A stretch of 48,557 bases of DNA, taken from Betaproteobacteria bacterium (GTDB lineage: Bacteria; Pseudomonadota; Gammaproteobacteria; Burkholderiales; CAIKXV01). The notes beneath the pieces are model-generated. The model saw nothing but the letters and a program-made list of their open reading frames with translations. It ran no database searches and had not been told where the DNA came from. The position numbers and the translations under genes are program-made. Below are positions 26,195 through 35,255 of this stretch, piece by piece; within the stretch, counting starts at the first letter, position 1; each line of letters opens with the position of its first letter. The stretch spans positions 1 to 48,557 of the forward strand of contig JAJTHE010000119.1 in the NCBI GenBank assembly GCA_021298815.1. The letters are read 5' to 3'.

Positions 26195-27271
26195 GTGCCC
26201 GAATCCGACCTGACGCCGCACGCGGCGCCTTCCTCCCTGGCTGCTCCTGCCCCGTCGTCCGTGCGGACCGGACCGGGCGATCCTCGCCGGGACGCCGCCG
26301 CCCGCTGGGCAGGCAGCGTGCTCGGCGCCGGCCGGCCGGTGGACCTCGCCACCGCCTCCGCCGACGCCAGCTTCCGGCGCTACTTCCGGCTGGTCGATCC
26401 GCGCGACGGCTGCAGCCGCATCGTTATGGATGCACCGCCGGCGCATGAAGACTGCCGCCCGTTCGTCCATGTCGCCGCCATGCTCGCCGATGCCGGCGTG
26501 AACGCGCCGCGGGTGCTCGCCCAGGACCTCGAACAGGGCTTCCTGCTGCTCACCGACCTCGGCCGGGTGACCTACCTCGACGTGCTGGCGCAGCGCGACC
26601 CGGCCCGGGTCGACGGCCTGTATGCCGATGCCGTGGCCGCGCTGGTCGGGATGCAGCGCATCGACCTGCGCGGCAGGCTGCCGCTGTACGACCGGGCACT
26701 GCTCGCGCGCGAACTCGACCTGTTCCCCGAGTGGTACCTCGGCCGCCACCTGAGCCGGCCGCCGGACGCGGCCGAGGCGGCGGCGATCGCCCGGGTCGGC
26801 AGCCTGCTGCTCGATCGCGCGCTCGCCCAGCCCCGGGTGTTCGTCCATCGCGACTACCATTCGCGCAACCTGATGTGCTGCGAGCCCTCCCCGGGCGTGC
26901 TCGACTTTCAGGACGCGGTGGAGGGGCCGATCACCTACGACCTGGCCTCCCTGTTCAAGGATGCCTACATCGACTGGGACGAGGCCCGGCTGCTCGACTG
27001 GCTGGCGCGCTACTGGGACCTCGCCCGGCGCAGCGGCCTGCCGGTGCCAGCGGATTTCGGCGAGTTCCACCGCGACTTCGAATGGATGGGCGTACAGCGC
27101 CACCTGAAGGTGCTCGGCATCTTCGCCCGGCTGGCCTGGCGCGACGGCAAGCGCGGCTACCTCGATTCGATGCCGCGGGTGCGCCGCTACCTGCGCGCTA
27201 CCTGCGTACGCTACCGCGACCTGGCGCCCCTGGCACACTGGCTCGACGAGGCCGGGACGGCGCCCGGATGA
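26195..27271 (+). CDS. amgK: N-acetylmuramate/N-acetylglucosamine anomeric kinase AmgK
   Basis: An aminoglycoside-phosphotransferase-fold kinase of about 358 residues that phosphorylates MurNAc (and GlcNAc) at C1 in the peptidoglycan recycling route that bypasses de novo UDP-MurNAc synthesis. Motifs: SADASFRRYFRL (nucleotide loop), the catalytic loop VHRDYHSRNLM, and LDFQDAVEGPITYDL with the metal Asp. The start is uncertain: ATG 26174 adds seven residues, GTG 26195 follows a GATAAT box. The N-terminal 30 residues are Ala/Pro-rich. The stop overlaps murU as ATGA, and this pair is the known AmgK-MurU partnership. Confidence 0.9.
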   Translation: MPESDLTPHAAPSSLAAPAPSSVRTGPGDPRRDAAARWAGSVLGAGRPVDLATASADASFRRYFRLVDPRDGCSRIVMDAPPAHEDCRPFVHVAAMLADAGVNAPRVLAQDLEQGFLLLTDLGRVTYLDVLAQRDPARVDGLYADAVAALVGMQRIDLRGRLPLYDRALLARELDLFPEWYLGRHLSRPPDAAEAAAIARVGSLLLDRALAQPRVFVHRDYHSRNLMCCEPSPGVLDFQDAVEGPITYDLASLFKDAYIDWDEARLLDWLARYWDLARRSGLPVPADFGEFHRDFEWMGVQRHLKVLGIFARLAWRDGKRGYLDSMPRVRRYLRATCVRYRDLAPLAHWLDEAGTAPG

Positions 27272-27993
27272 TCGCGATGATCCTCGCAGCCGGCCGCGGC
27301 GAGCGGATGCGTCCGCTCACCGACCGCATGCCCAAGCCGTTGCTGGAGGCCGGCGGGCGACCGCTGATCGTGCACCTGCTCGAGGCGCTGGCCGCGGCTG
27401 GCTGCCGCGAGCTGGTGGTGAACACCGCCCACCTCGGGCGCATGCTGGAGGACGCGCTCGGCAGCGGCGAGCGGCACGGCGTGCGCATCGCCTGGTCGCA
27501 CGAGGGCGAGGCGCTGGAGACCGCGGGCGGCATCGCGTGCGCGCGGCCCCTGCTGGGCGACCAGCCGTTCCTGGTGGTCAACGGCGATGTCTGGACCGAC
27601 CTCGACTTCGGCGGGTTCATCGCGCGGGCCGGCGCGGCCCTGGCGCGACCCGCGTGCGAGGCCTACCTGCTGCTGGTCGACAATCCCCGGCACCACCCGG
27701 ACGGCGATTTCCGGCTTGCCGGCGACCGCGTCGTGGACGAGGCATGCGCGGACGCGGCGGCGGCGCCGAAGTACACGTTCGCCGGCATCGGCGCCTACCG
27801 GCCGCGGCTGTTCGACGGCGTCGAGCCGGGCGCGAAGGCACCCCTTGCGCCGCTGCTGTTCGCCGCGCGCGCGCGGGGGGCGGTGTCGGGCGAGCATTTC
27901 GGCGGCGGTTGGATGGACATCGGCACGCCGCAGCGCCTGGCCGACCTCGACCGAAGGCTGCGCGACGGACTGACGGCAGCCGGCTCCCTATAA
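27268..27993 (+). CDS. murU: N-acetylmuramate-1-phosphate uridylyltransferase MurU
   Basis: A 241-residue nucleotidyltransferase that makes UDP-MurNAc from the AmgK product. The N-terminal signature MILAAGRGERMRPLTDRMPKP begins at residue 4; NGDVWTDLDF holds the metal Asp, and GGGWMDIGTPQRL is near the end. ATG 27268 overlaps the amgK stop by 4 bases. Together with AmgK it gives intrinsic fosfomycin tolerance in Pseudomonas and other bacteria that have the pathway. Confidence 0.93.
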   Translation: MIAMILAAGRGERMRPLTDRMPKPLLEAGGRPLIVHLLEALAAAGCRELVVNTAHLGRMLEDALGSGERHGVRIAWSHEGEALETAGGIACARPLLGDQPFLVVNGDVWTDLDFGGFIARAGAALARPACEAYLLLVDNPRHHPDGDFRLAGDRVVDEACADAAAAPKYTFAGIGAYRPRLFDGVEPGAKAPLAPLLFAARARGAVSGEHFGGGWMDIGTPQRLADLDRRLRDGLTAAGSL

Positions 27994-27994
27994 T
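27989..27994 (+). promoter_or_regulatory. -10 box upstream of pepP
   Basis: Perfect TATAAT that ends on the last base of, or just after, the murU stop codon. The pepP ATG is 27 bases further, a normal short leader. No good -35 is seen at 16-18 bases. Confidence 0.4.
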
Positions 27995-28020
27995 GGGGCT
28001 TCCGCCCGCCGAGCCCGTCC

Positions 28021-29355
28021 ATGCCGCCGTTCGAACCGATCCCCCTGCCCGAACTCGCTCGATCCGCGCGTGAGCGCCGCACGCGGCTGGCCGAACGCTT
28101 CGGCGACGGCATCGCGGTTCTCGCCACGGCACCGGAGCGCACGCGCAACCGCGATGCACACTACCCGTACCGCTTCGACAGCTACTTCTACTACCTGACT
28201 GCGTTCCCCGAGCCGGAGGCGGTGGTGGTGGTGGTCGGAGGCGCATCGCCCAGGCACATCCTGTTCTGCCGTGCGCGCGATCCGGAACGCGAACTGTGGG
28301 ACGGCTACCGGCACGGGCCGGACGCCGCGCGCGAACGGTTCGGCTTCGACGAGGCCTATCCGGTGTCGGAACTCGATGCTCGCATGCCCGGCCTGATCTC
28401 CGACCAGCCCGCGCTCTACTGTGCGATCGGCGAGGATGCCGCCTGGAGCGAACGGGTGTCCGGCTGGCTGAACCAGGTGCGCGGGCTCGCCCGCAACGGC
28501 GTGCGTGCGCCGGCGACCCTGGGTGAAGTGCGCGTGCTGGTCGACGCGATGCGGGTGGTGAAGGACGCGCAGGAGCTTTCCATCATGCGCCGGGCGGCTT
28601 CGATCTCCTGCGGCGCGCACCGGCGGGCGATGCGCGCCACCCGCGCCGGCCGCTTCGAATTCGAGGTCGAGGCAGAACTGCTGCATGCGTTCCGCGCGGC
28701 CGGTGCCCAGGCACCCGCCTACACGTCGATCGTCGCCGGCGGCGCCAATGCCTGCGTGCTCCATTACGTCGAGAACGCCACCCGGCTCGCTGCGGGCGAA
28801 CTGCTGCTGATCGATGCCGGCTGCGAACTCGACGGATATGCCTCGGACATCACGCGCACCTTCCCGGTCGACGGTACCTTCAGCGGGCCGCAGCGCGCGC
28901 TGTACGAATGCGTGCTCGAGGCACAGCGCGCGGCGATCGATGCGGTGCGTCCCGGCGCCAGCTGGCAGGCGCCGCACGATGCGGCGGTGTCGGTGCTGTG
29001 TGCCGGCTTCGTCGACCTGGGGTTGTGCGAGGGGCCGGCCGAACGCGTGCTCGAGTCCGGCGACTACAAGCGGTTCTACATGCATCGCACCGGCCACTGG
29101 CTGGGGCTGGATGTGCACGATGCCGGCGACTACAAGCGCGACGGCGACTGGGTGAAGCTCGAGCCCGGGCATGTGACCACGGTCGAGCCCGGTTGCTACG
29201 TGCGTCCCGGCGACAAGGTGCCGGAGGCGTTCTGGAACATCGGCATCCGCATCGAGGACGACGTGGTGGTGACGGCCGAGGGCAACGAAGTGATCACGGC
29301 AGACGCACCCAAGCAGGTCGCCGATATCGAGGCGTGGATGCGCGACGGTTCGTGA
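28021..29355 (+). CDS. pepP: Xaa-Pro aminopeptidase
   Basis: A 444-residue pita-bread metalloprotease that removes the N-terminal residue before proline. The N-terminal domain (1-170) carries RNRDAHYPYRFDSYFYYLTAFPEP. The catalytic domain shows all five metal ligands: Asp265 (LLIDAG), Asp276 (SDITRTF), His359 (TGHWLGLDVHD), Glu389 (TTVEPG) and Glu412 (RIEDDV). ATG 28021 starts MPPFEPIPLPEL. The stop overlaps ubiH as GTGA; pepP-ubiH pairing is also found in E. coli. Confidence 0.96.
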   Translation: MPPFEPIPLPELARSARERRTRLAERFGDGIAVLATAPERTRNRDAHYPYRFDSYFYYLTAFPEPEAVVVVVGGASPRHILFCRARDPERELWDGYRHGPDAARERFGFDEAYPVSELDARMPGLISDQPALYCAIGEDAAWSERVSGWLNQVRGLARNGVRAPATLGEVRVLVDAMRVVKDAQELSIMRRAASISCGAHRRAMRATRAGRFEFEVEAELLHAFRAAGAQAPAYTSIVAGGANACVLHYVENATRLAAGELLLIDAGCELDGYASDITRTFPVDGTFSGPQRALYECVLEAQRAAIDAVRPGASWQAPHDAAVSVLCAGFVDLGLCEGPAERVLESGDYKRFYMHRTGHWLGLDVHDAGDYKRDGDWVKLEPGHVTTVEPGCYVRPGDKVPEAFWNIGIRIEDDVVVTAEGNEVITADAPKQVADIEAWMRDGS

Positions 29356-30584
29356 GCGGCAGTCTGCCTTCGCCGGTGCAGCAGGGCGGGGCCGCGGATC
29401 GTGTCCCACCCGGGCGCGCGGCGCTGCCGGTGGCGATCGTCGGCGCCGGGCCGGTGGGGGCGGTCGCCGCACTGGCGCTGGCTGCCCGCGGTGTCGAGGC
29501 GCAGCTGTTCGACGCGCGCGCGCCTGCGGCCGGCAAGCCCGACCGGCGTGCGATCGCCCTGTCGTGGGGAACGCGGCTGGCCCTCGACCAGCTGGGCGTC
29601 TGGACGCGCATCGGGCGCGCCGATCCGATCAACCGGGTCAGCGTCAGCGAGCGCGGTGCCTTCGGCAGCCTGGAGTTCACCCGGGAAGACCTGGGCACGC
29701 CGGCACTCGGCTATGTGGTCGACTACGGAGACCTGACGCGCGCCTGCGCGCACGCGCTGGAGGTTGCGGCGATCCGCACCGGCTGGCACACCCGCGTGGC
29801 CGCGATCGAGCCGGGAAGCGAAGTGCTCACGCTCGCGCTGGCGCCCGAGGGCGAGGTGTCCAGCCGCCTGGAAGCACGCTGCGTGGTGCTTGCCGACGGT
29901 GCCGAAGGCATCGACGGCGGTCCTGCGCCCGAGCGCAGCGCGCGCGCGTATCGCCAGGTGGCCCTGGTCGGCGATGTCTCCAGCGAGCGGTTCGCGCCCG
30001 GCCGTGCCTATGAACGCTTCGCCGGCAGCGGGCCGCTGGCGCTGTTGCCGCGCGCGGGGCACCATGCCTGTGTCTGGGTGCTCGAGCCCGACGTTGCACA
30101 GCGCCTGCTCGACGCGGGTCCCGAAGCGCTCGCGCGTGCACTCGAGGCGGCGGCCGGACCGGCCTTCGGGGCGATGCGCTGGCTTACTCCGCCCACGCAG
30201 GTACCACTCGCGCTTCGCCGGGCGGGCCGGTCGCCGGACCCGCGCATCGTGCCGATCGGCAATGCGGCGCAGGTCTTGCACCCGGTCGCGGGGCAGGGGT
30301 TCAACCTGGGCGTGCGCGATGCGCTCGGGTTCGCCGCTGCCTGGCCCGTGCATGGCAGCGGACGCCTGCCCGAGGCCGACCTGCTGAGGGCGCTTGCCGG
30401 GTTCGCCCGGACGCGCCGGGCGGATCGCGTGTTCACCGTGGCGGCGACCGACCTCATCGCGCGGCTGACCGCGATCGACAACCCGGTGGCAGCCGCCTTC
30501 CGCGGGCTGGGGCTGTCGGCGATCGACATCGTGCCCCGCCTGCGCCGGCGCGCGCTGGAGGCGATGGTGTTCGGGGCTGCCTGA
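29352..30584 (+). CDS. ubiH: FAD-dependent ubiquinone-biosynthesis monooxygenase, UbiH/UbiF family
   Basis: A 410-residue flavoprotein hydroxylase acting on the ubiquinone ring. The Rossmann motif IVGAGPVGAVAALALAARG is near 29-47, the second FAD block VLADGAEG follows mid-protein, and IGNAAQVLHPVAGQGFNLG near 303-321 is the family GD/HP motif. The start is GTG 29352, overlapping the pepP stop (GTGA); the first 20 residues are Gly/Pro-rich. UbiH is the best guess from the position beside pepP; UbiF, UbiI or a broader-range homologue cannot be excluded. Confidence 0.9.
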   Translation: MSGSLPSPVQQGGAADRVPPGRAALPVAIVGAGPVGAVAALALAARGVEAQLFDARAPAAGKPDRRAIALSWGTRLALDQLGVWTRIGRADPINRVSVSERGAFGSLEFTREDLGTPALGYVVDYGDLTRACAHALEVAAIRTGWHTRVAAIEPGSEVLTLALAPEGEVSSRLEARCVVLADGAEGIDGGPAPERSARAYRQVALVGDVSSERFAPGRAYERFAGSGPLALLPRAGHHACVWVLEPDVAQRLLDAGPEALARALEAAAGPAFGAMRWLTPPTQVPLALRRAGRSPDPRIVPIGNAAQVLHPVAGQGFNLGVRDALGFAAAWPVHGSGRLPEADLLRALAGFARTRRADRVFTVAATDLIARLTAIDNPVAAAFRGLGLSAIDIVPRLRRRALEAMVFGAA

Positions 30585-30618
30585 CGCGGGACCCTCGGGA
30601 CCGCGAAGCTTTCTGGCT

Positions 30619-30646
30619 TTGCACCGACACGCGCAGTCATTACAAT
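30619..30646 (+). promoter_or_regulatory. Candidate promoter of dusB-fis-purH
   Basis: TTGCAC (30619-30624) and TACAAT (30641-30646) with 16 bases between. Transcription would begin near 30653, giving a leader of about 113 bases before the dusB ATG. Confidence 0.45.
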
Positions 30647-30673
30647 CCGACTCCCCCCGGCAGTGGTCCGTCG

Positions 30674-30715
30674 ATGACGCGAAGGTGCGTCATGCCCCGC
30701 ACGGCATGACCGTGC
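30674..30715 (+). promoter_or_regulatory. Overlapping alternative hairpins in the dusB leader
   Basis: Three perfect stems share bases and cannot all form. ATGACGC 30674-30680 pairs with 30687-30693. TCATGCC 30690-30696 pairs with GGCATGA 30703-30709. GCACGG 30699-30704 pairs with CCGTGC 30710-30715. No T-run follows, so any switch would act on translation or processing. Confidence 0.4.
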
Positions 30716-30765
30716 TGCATCCGGCGACCCACCTGCTCCCGAACGTTCCTTCCAGCCGCGACGCC

Positions 30766-31851
30766 ATGCGCATCGGTCCACACGACATCTCGCCTTCACT
30801 CGTCGTCGCGCCGATGGCCGGGGTCACCGATCGCCCGTTCCGCAGCCTGTGCCGGCGCATGGGCGCGGGCCTCGCGGTATCCGAGATGGTGTCGGCCGAC
30901 CCGCGCCTGCGCGACACGGCGAAATCGCGCCAGCGCACCGACCATTCGGGCGAGGCGGGTCCGATCGCGGCGCAGATCGCGGGTGCCGACCCGCGCTGGC
31001 TCGCCGATGCGGCGCGCCACAACGTCGACCTGGGTGCGCAGCTGATCGACATCAACATGGGCTGCCCGGCGAAGAAGGTGTGCAACGTCGCCGCGGGCTC
31101 CGCGCTGCTGCGCGACGAGCCCCTGGTCGCGCGCATCCTCGAGGCCGTGGTGGCCGCGGTGCCGGTCCCGGTGACATTGAAGATCCGCACCGGCTGGGAC
31201 CGCGCCACGCGCAATGCGGTGCAGGTCGCGCGCATCGCCGAAGGCTGCGGCATCCAGGCACTGACGGTGCATGGCCGCACGCGCGCGGATGCATTCGAGG
31301 GTGCCGCCGAGTACGACACCATCGCCGAGGTGAAGGCGGCGGTACGCATCCCGGTGATCGCCAACGGCGACATCGTCGATCCCGAAGGCGCGCGTGCCGT
31401 GCTGCAGGCCACCGGTGCCGATGCGCTGATGGTCGGCCGCGGTGCCTTCGGCCGGCCATGGCTGTTCCGCGAGATCGCGCACTTCCTCGCGACCGGCGAG
31501 CGCCTGCCGCCGCCGGACGCGCGCGAGTGGAGCGCGATCGTGGCCGCGCACCTCGACGACATCCACGCCTTTTACGGCGAACACAGCGGCGTACGCTTCG
31601 CGCGCAAGCATGTCGGCTGGTACGTCCACGGCATGCCCGGCGGCGAGGTGCTGCGCGCACAGGTCAACCAGGCCTCCACCATCGCGGAGCAGAGCGCGGC
31701 GCTGCAGGCGTGGTGCGTGCTGCTGATGGCGCGCGAGCAGTCTGCGCCCGACGGCGCGCGCGCCGCAGTCCCCGCGGGCCGGCCCTCCTACAACAACCAC
31801 CGTACGTCCACCGCGCGCGACCGCGCCCGGCCGGAGGAGATGCATCGATGA
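30766..31851 (+). CDS. dusB: tRNA-dihydrouridine synthase B
   Basis: A 361-residue FMN enzyme reducing uridine to dihydrouridine in tRNA. VAPMAGVTDRPFRSLC is near 14-29; the catalytic Cys is Cys100 in NMGCPAKKVC; later blocks are KIRTGWD, TVHGRTR and VIANGDI. ATG 30766 (MRIGPHDI) agrees with the E. coli start and numbering; an in-frame ATG at 30706 exists. After the usual core a 35-residue Ala/Arg-rich tail is present. The stop overlaps fis as ATGA; the dusB-fis operon is conserved in proteobacteria. Confidence 0.95.
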   Translation: MRIGPHDISPSLVVAPMAGVTDRPFRSLCRRMGAGLAVSEMVSADPRLRDTAKSRQRTDHSGEAGPIAAQIAGADPRWLADAARHNVDLGAQLIDINMGCPAKKVCNVAAGSALLRDEPLVARILEAVVAAVPVPVTLKIRTGWDRATRNAVQVARIAEGCGIQALTVHGRTRADAFEGAAEYDTIAEVKAAVRIPVIANGDIVDPEGARAVLQATGADALMVGRGAFGRPWLFREIAHFLATGERLPPPDAREWSAIVAAHLDDIHAFYGEHSGVRFARKHVGWYVHGMPGGEVLRAQVNQASTIAEQSAALQAWCVLLMAREQSAPDGARAAVPAGRPSYNNHRTSTARDRARPEEMHR

Positions 31852-32096
31852 AGGAAGAAAGCGAACTCAGTCGTACCGTCCGGCGCGCGATCGACGGCTA
31901 TTTCCGGGACCTCGACGGGCAGAAGCCCCATGCCATCTACGAGATGGTGATCCACTGCGTCGAGCGGCCGATGATCGAGTCGGTGCTCAAGCTCGCCGAT
32001 GGCAACCAGAGCCGCGCCGCCGAGATCCTCGGCCTGAACCGCAACACGCTGCGCAAGAAGATGAAGGAGCACGGCCTGAACGGATCGCGGCAATAG
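31848..32096 (+). CDS. fis: Fis-family nucleoid protein / DNA-binding regulator
   Basis: An 82-residue protein of the Fis family. The C-terminal helix-turn-helix reads [20 protein letters not shown] (52-71); the N-terminal part carries the dimer helices, with the short region before it that in E. coli Fis forms the beta-hairpin arms. ATG 31848 overlaps the dusB stop (ATGA), with GGAGGAG about 9 bases upstream. It may regulate rRNA and its own operon as in enterobacteria; in betaproteobacteria this has been tested less. Confidence 0.94.
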   Translation: MKEESELSRTVRRAIDGYFRDLDGQKPHAIYEMVIHCVERPMIESVLKLADGNQSRAAEILGLNRNTLRKKMKEHGLNGSRQ

Positions 32097-32097
32097 C

Positions 32098-33747
32098 GTG
32101 GCCATCGCTTCCCATCCGCGGCGCGCGCTGCTCAGCGTTTCCGACAAGTCCGGCCTCGAGGCCTTCGCCACCCGCCTCGCCGCGCTCGGCTACGAACTCG
32201 TGTCCACCGGCGGTACGGCCGCCGCACTGCGAGCGGCCGGCCTCGCGGTGACCGACGTGGCGACGCTCACCGGCTTCCCCGAGATGCTCGACGGGCGGGT
32301 GAAGACGCTGCACCCGAAGGTCCATGGTGCCATCCTGGCACGCCTCGACCTCGCCGCGCATCGCGAAGCGATCGACGCGGCAGGCATCTCGCCGATCTCG
32401 CTGGTGGTGGTCAACCTGTATCCGTTCCGCGAGGTGTCGTCGCGCCCCGGCGTCACGCTGGACGAAGCCGTCGAGAACATCGACATCGGCGGGCCGGCGA
32501 TGGTGCGCGCGGCGGCGAAGAACCATCCGCACGTGGGCATCGTCACCGACCCGGCCGACTATCCGTGCGTGCTGGAGGAACTCGCCGCGTCCGGGTCGCT
32601 GTCCGACGCGACGCGCTTCGAGCTCGCGCGCAAGGCCTTCTCCCACACCGCGGCCTACGACGGCGCGATCAGCAACTACCTCGGCCGGGTCGCGGCCGCC
32701 GCTGCGTCCGGCGCGGGCGAGGGTGCCGCCGCCGCCGACAGTGCCCATGCGGCATGGCCGGCGCAGATCAACTTCTCGTTCGCGCGGGTGTCGGCGCTGC
32801 GCTACGGCGAGAATCCGCACCAGTCGGCGGCGTTCTACCGCGAGATCGGCGATGTCGCCTCGACGGTGGCCGGCACGCTCGCCGGCGCGGCGCAGCGGCA
32901 GGGCAAGGAGCTTTCGTACAACAATATCGCCGATGCGGATGCCGCCTGGGAGTGCGTGCGCGGCTTCGCGCACGGCACGGCAGCCGGTGCTGCGCCGGCG
33001 CAGGCGGCCTGCGTGATCGTCAAGCATGCCAATCCCTGCGGCGTGGCGACCGGCGCGGACGCGGCCGACGCGTACCGGCGGGCGTTCGCCACGGATCCGA
33101 CCTCCGCGTTCGGCGGCATCATCGCGTTCAACTGCCCGCTGGACGAGGCAGGGGCGCGCGCCGTCGCCGGTCAGTTCGCCGAAGTGGTGATCGCACCGGT
33201 GGTCGAACCGGCTGCACTCGCCGTCCTGTCCGCCAAGCCTTCGCTGCGGGTGCTCGAGATCGGCCCGGGCAGCGCACGCAACGACCTGCACCTGCAGCGG
33301 GTCGGCGGCGGCCTGCTGGTGCAGGGGGCGGACCTCGTCGGCCTCCTGCCGGAGCGGCTGCAGGTGGTCACTCGGCGTGCGCCGACCGATTCCGAGATGG
33401 CCGACCTGCTGTTCGCCTGGCAGGTGGCGAAGTTCGTGAAGTCCAACGCGATCGTGTTCGCCCGCGGGGCACGGACGCTCGGCGTGGGGGCGGGCCAGAT
33501 GAGCCGCATCGACAGCGTGCGCATCGCGCGCCAAAAGGCGGGCGAGGCCGGGCTCGACCTCGCCGGTGCATGTGTCGCCTCCGATGCGTTCTTCCCGTTC
33601 CGCGACGGGCTGGATGCACTGGTCGAGGCCGGTGCGCGGGCGGTGATACAGCCCGGCGGCAGCGTGCGCGATGCCGAGGTGGTCGCCGCGGCCGACGACC
33701 AGGGCGTCGCGATGCTGTTCACCGGGGTTCGCCATTTCCGGCACTGA
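32098..33747 (+). CDS. purH: Bifunctional AICAR transformylase / IMP cyclohydrolase
   Basis: A 549-residue enzyme for the last two steps of IMP synthesis. The N-terminal cyclohydrolase (about 1-200) has [18 protein letters not shown] and the [13 protein letters not shown] block. The C-terminal AICAR transformylase has [23 protein letters not shown] (catalytic Lys-His) and [12 protein letters not shown]. It is about 20 residues longer than E. coli PurH because of an Ala/Gly-rich insert near 201-223, between the domains. The start codon is GTG 32098, one base after the fis stop. Confidence 0.96.
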   Translation: MAIASHPRRALLSVSDKSGLEAFATRLAALGYELVSTGGTAAALRAAGLAVTDVATLTGFPEMLDGRVKTLHPKVHGAILARLDLAAHREAIDAAGISPISLVVVNLYPFREVSSRPGVTLDEAVENIDIGGPAMVRAAAKNHPHVGIVTDPADYPCVLEELAASGSLSDATRFELARKAFSHTAAYDGAISNYLGRVAAAAASGAGEGAAAADSAHAAWPAQINFSFARVSALRYGENPHQSAAFYREIGDVASTVAGTLAGAAQRQGKELSYNNIADADAAWECVRGFAHGTAAGAAPAQAACVIVKHANPCGVATGADAADAYRRAFATDPTSAFGGIIAFNCPLDEAGARAVAGQFAEVVIAPVVEPAALAVLSAKPSLRVLEIGPGSARNDLHLQRVGGGLLVQGADLVGLLPERLQVVTRRAPTDSEMADLLFAWQVAKFVKSNAIVFARGARTLGVGAGQMSRIDSVRIARQKAGEAGLDLAGACVASDAFFPFRDGLDALVEAGARAVIQPGGSVRDAEVVAAADDQGVAMLFTGVRHFRH

Positions 33748-33835
33748 GCCGCTGCACGCCGTGGCCGGGCGCCGGTCTGCAGGCCGGGCCGGGCGCGTGT
33801 CCGCCGTCGATGAATCGGTTACGATCCGCCGCGTG

Positions 33836-33967
33836 ATGAGTCCCAGCGCCCGCTCCCGTTCCTGCTCCTGCAGTTCCCGCTGCCCCCGCCTGCCCCGCCG
33901 TCGCCAGGATTCGCCGGCCTGCGGCCGGCAGCAGGCGACAGTCATCCCCGCCACGGCGGCCCGATGA
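33836..33967 (+). CDS. Possible 43-residue Ser/Arg/Cys-rich leader ORF before purD
   Basis: ATG 33836 opens a 43-codon frame whose TGA (33965-33967) overlaps the purD ATG as ATGA. Its N-terminal half contains [20 protein letters not shown]: three Cys among Ser/Arg, a fourth Cys later. A -10-like TACGAT lies at 33820-33825, ten bases before the ATG. A perfect hairpin (33913-33919 with 33923-33929) lies inside. I recognise no family. The overlap suggests translation coupled to purD, but such frames occur by chance in GC-rich DNA and there is no good ribosome site. Confidence 0.3.
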   Translation: MSPSARSRSCSCSSRCPRLPRRRQDSPACGRQQATVIPATAAR

Positions 33968-35253
33968 AGGTCCTGGTGATCGGCGGCGGCGGCCGCGAAC
34001 ATGCGCTGGCCTGGAAGCTCGCGTCCTCGCCCCGGCTGCAGTGCGTGTTCGTGGCGCCGGGCAATGCCGGCACGGCGCGCGAGGAAGGCGTGACCAACGT
34101 GCCGTTGAACTCGGTGGCGGAGTGGGTCGACTTCGCGCGGCGCGAAGGCGTGGGTCTGACCGTGGTCGGCCCCGAAGCACCGCTGGCCGACGGCGTGGTC
34201 GATGCCTTCCGCGCCGCGGGCCTGCGCATCTTCGGCCCCACGGCGGCGGCTGCGCGGCTCGAGAGTTCCAAGGAACATGCGAAGGCGTTCATGCAGCGCC
34301 ACCGCATCCCGACGGCACCTTACGCGGCGTTCGACGATCCGGCGGCGGCGCACGCCTATGTCGATTCGGTCGGCGCGCCGATCGTGGTCAAGGCGGACGG
34401 GCTCGCGGCCGGCAAGGGCGTGGTGGTCGCCAACGACGTGGCCGAGGCGCACGCGGCGATCGACCGTTTCCTGGTCGGGCGTTCGCTGGGCAAGGCCGGC
34501 GCACGCTTGGTGGTCGAGGGCTTCCTCGCCGGCGAGGAAGCAAGCTTCATCGTGATGGTCGACGGCGAGCGCGCCGTGGCCCTGGCCACCAGCCAGGACC
34601 ACAAGCGGCTGTGCGACGGCGACGTCGGGCCGAACACCGGCGGCATGGGTGCGTACTCGCCGGCGCCCGTGGTCACCCCGCAGCTGCATGCGCGCGTGAT
34701 GCGCGAGGTGATCGATCCGACGATCGCCGGCCTGGCGGCGGAGGGTACGCCGTTCACCGGCTTCCTGTATGCCGGGCTGATGATCGGTGCCGACGGTTCA
34801 CCGCAGGTGCTCGAGTTCAACTGCCGGCTGGGCGACCCCGAGACGCAGCCGATCCTGATGCGCCTGAAGACCGACCTGGTCGACCTGATCGAGATGGCCC
34901 TTGCCGGACGTCTGGACGAGGCCGAGCCCGAGTGGGATCGCCGGGTGGCCGTGGGCATCGTGATGGCGGCGGCTGGCTACCCCGAGTCGCCGCGCGCCGG
35001 GGATGCGATCACCGGGCTGCCCGCGCCGCAGCCCGACTGCCGTGTGTTCCATGCCGGCACTGCGCTCGCCGGCGACACGGTGGTGACCGCGGGCGGCCGC
35101 GTGCTCTGCGTCACGGCGCTCGGCGACAACATCCGTGCGGCACAGCGCCGGGCGTACGAAGCCGCCGACCGCATCAGGTTCGAGGGGGCACAGTTCAGGC
35201 GGGACATCGGACATCGTGCCGCGGGACGCACGGCCGGCCCAACGTTGGGGTGA
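33964..35253 (+). CDS. purD: Phosphoribosylamine-glycine ligase
   Basis: A 429-residue ATP-grasp enzyme that joins glycine to phosphoribosylamine in purine synthesis. [17 protein letters not shown] is at 3-19; the ATP-grasp core shows [33 protein letters not shown] and the metal-binding [15 protein letters not shown] 33964 is the family start. It is 216 bases after purH, filled by the possible leader ORF. The stop overlaps a GTG six bases before the hemF ATG. The last 15 residues are a Gly/Arg/Ala tail. Confidence 0.96.
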   Translation: MKVLVIGGGGREHALAWKLASSPRLQCVFVAPGNAGTAREEGVTNVPLNSVAEWVDFARREGVGLTVVGPEAPLADGVVDAFRAAGLRIFGPTAAAARLESSKEHAKAFMQRHRIPTAPYAAFDDPAAAHAYVDSVGAPIVVKADGLAAGKGVVVANDVAEAHAAIDRFLVGRSLGKAGARLVVEGFLAGEEASFIVMVDGERAVALATSQDHKRLCDGDVGPNTGGMGAYSPAPVVTPQLHARVMREVIDPTIAGLAAEGTPFTGFLYAGLMIGADGSPQVLEFNCRLGDPETQPILMRLKTDLVDLIEMALAGRLDEAEPEWDRRVAVGIVMAAAGYPESPRAGDAITGLPAPQPDCRVFHAGTALAGDTVVTAGGRVLCVTALGDNIRAAQRRAYEAADRIRFEGAQFRRDIGHRAAGRTAGPTLG

Positions 35254-35255
35254 TC

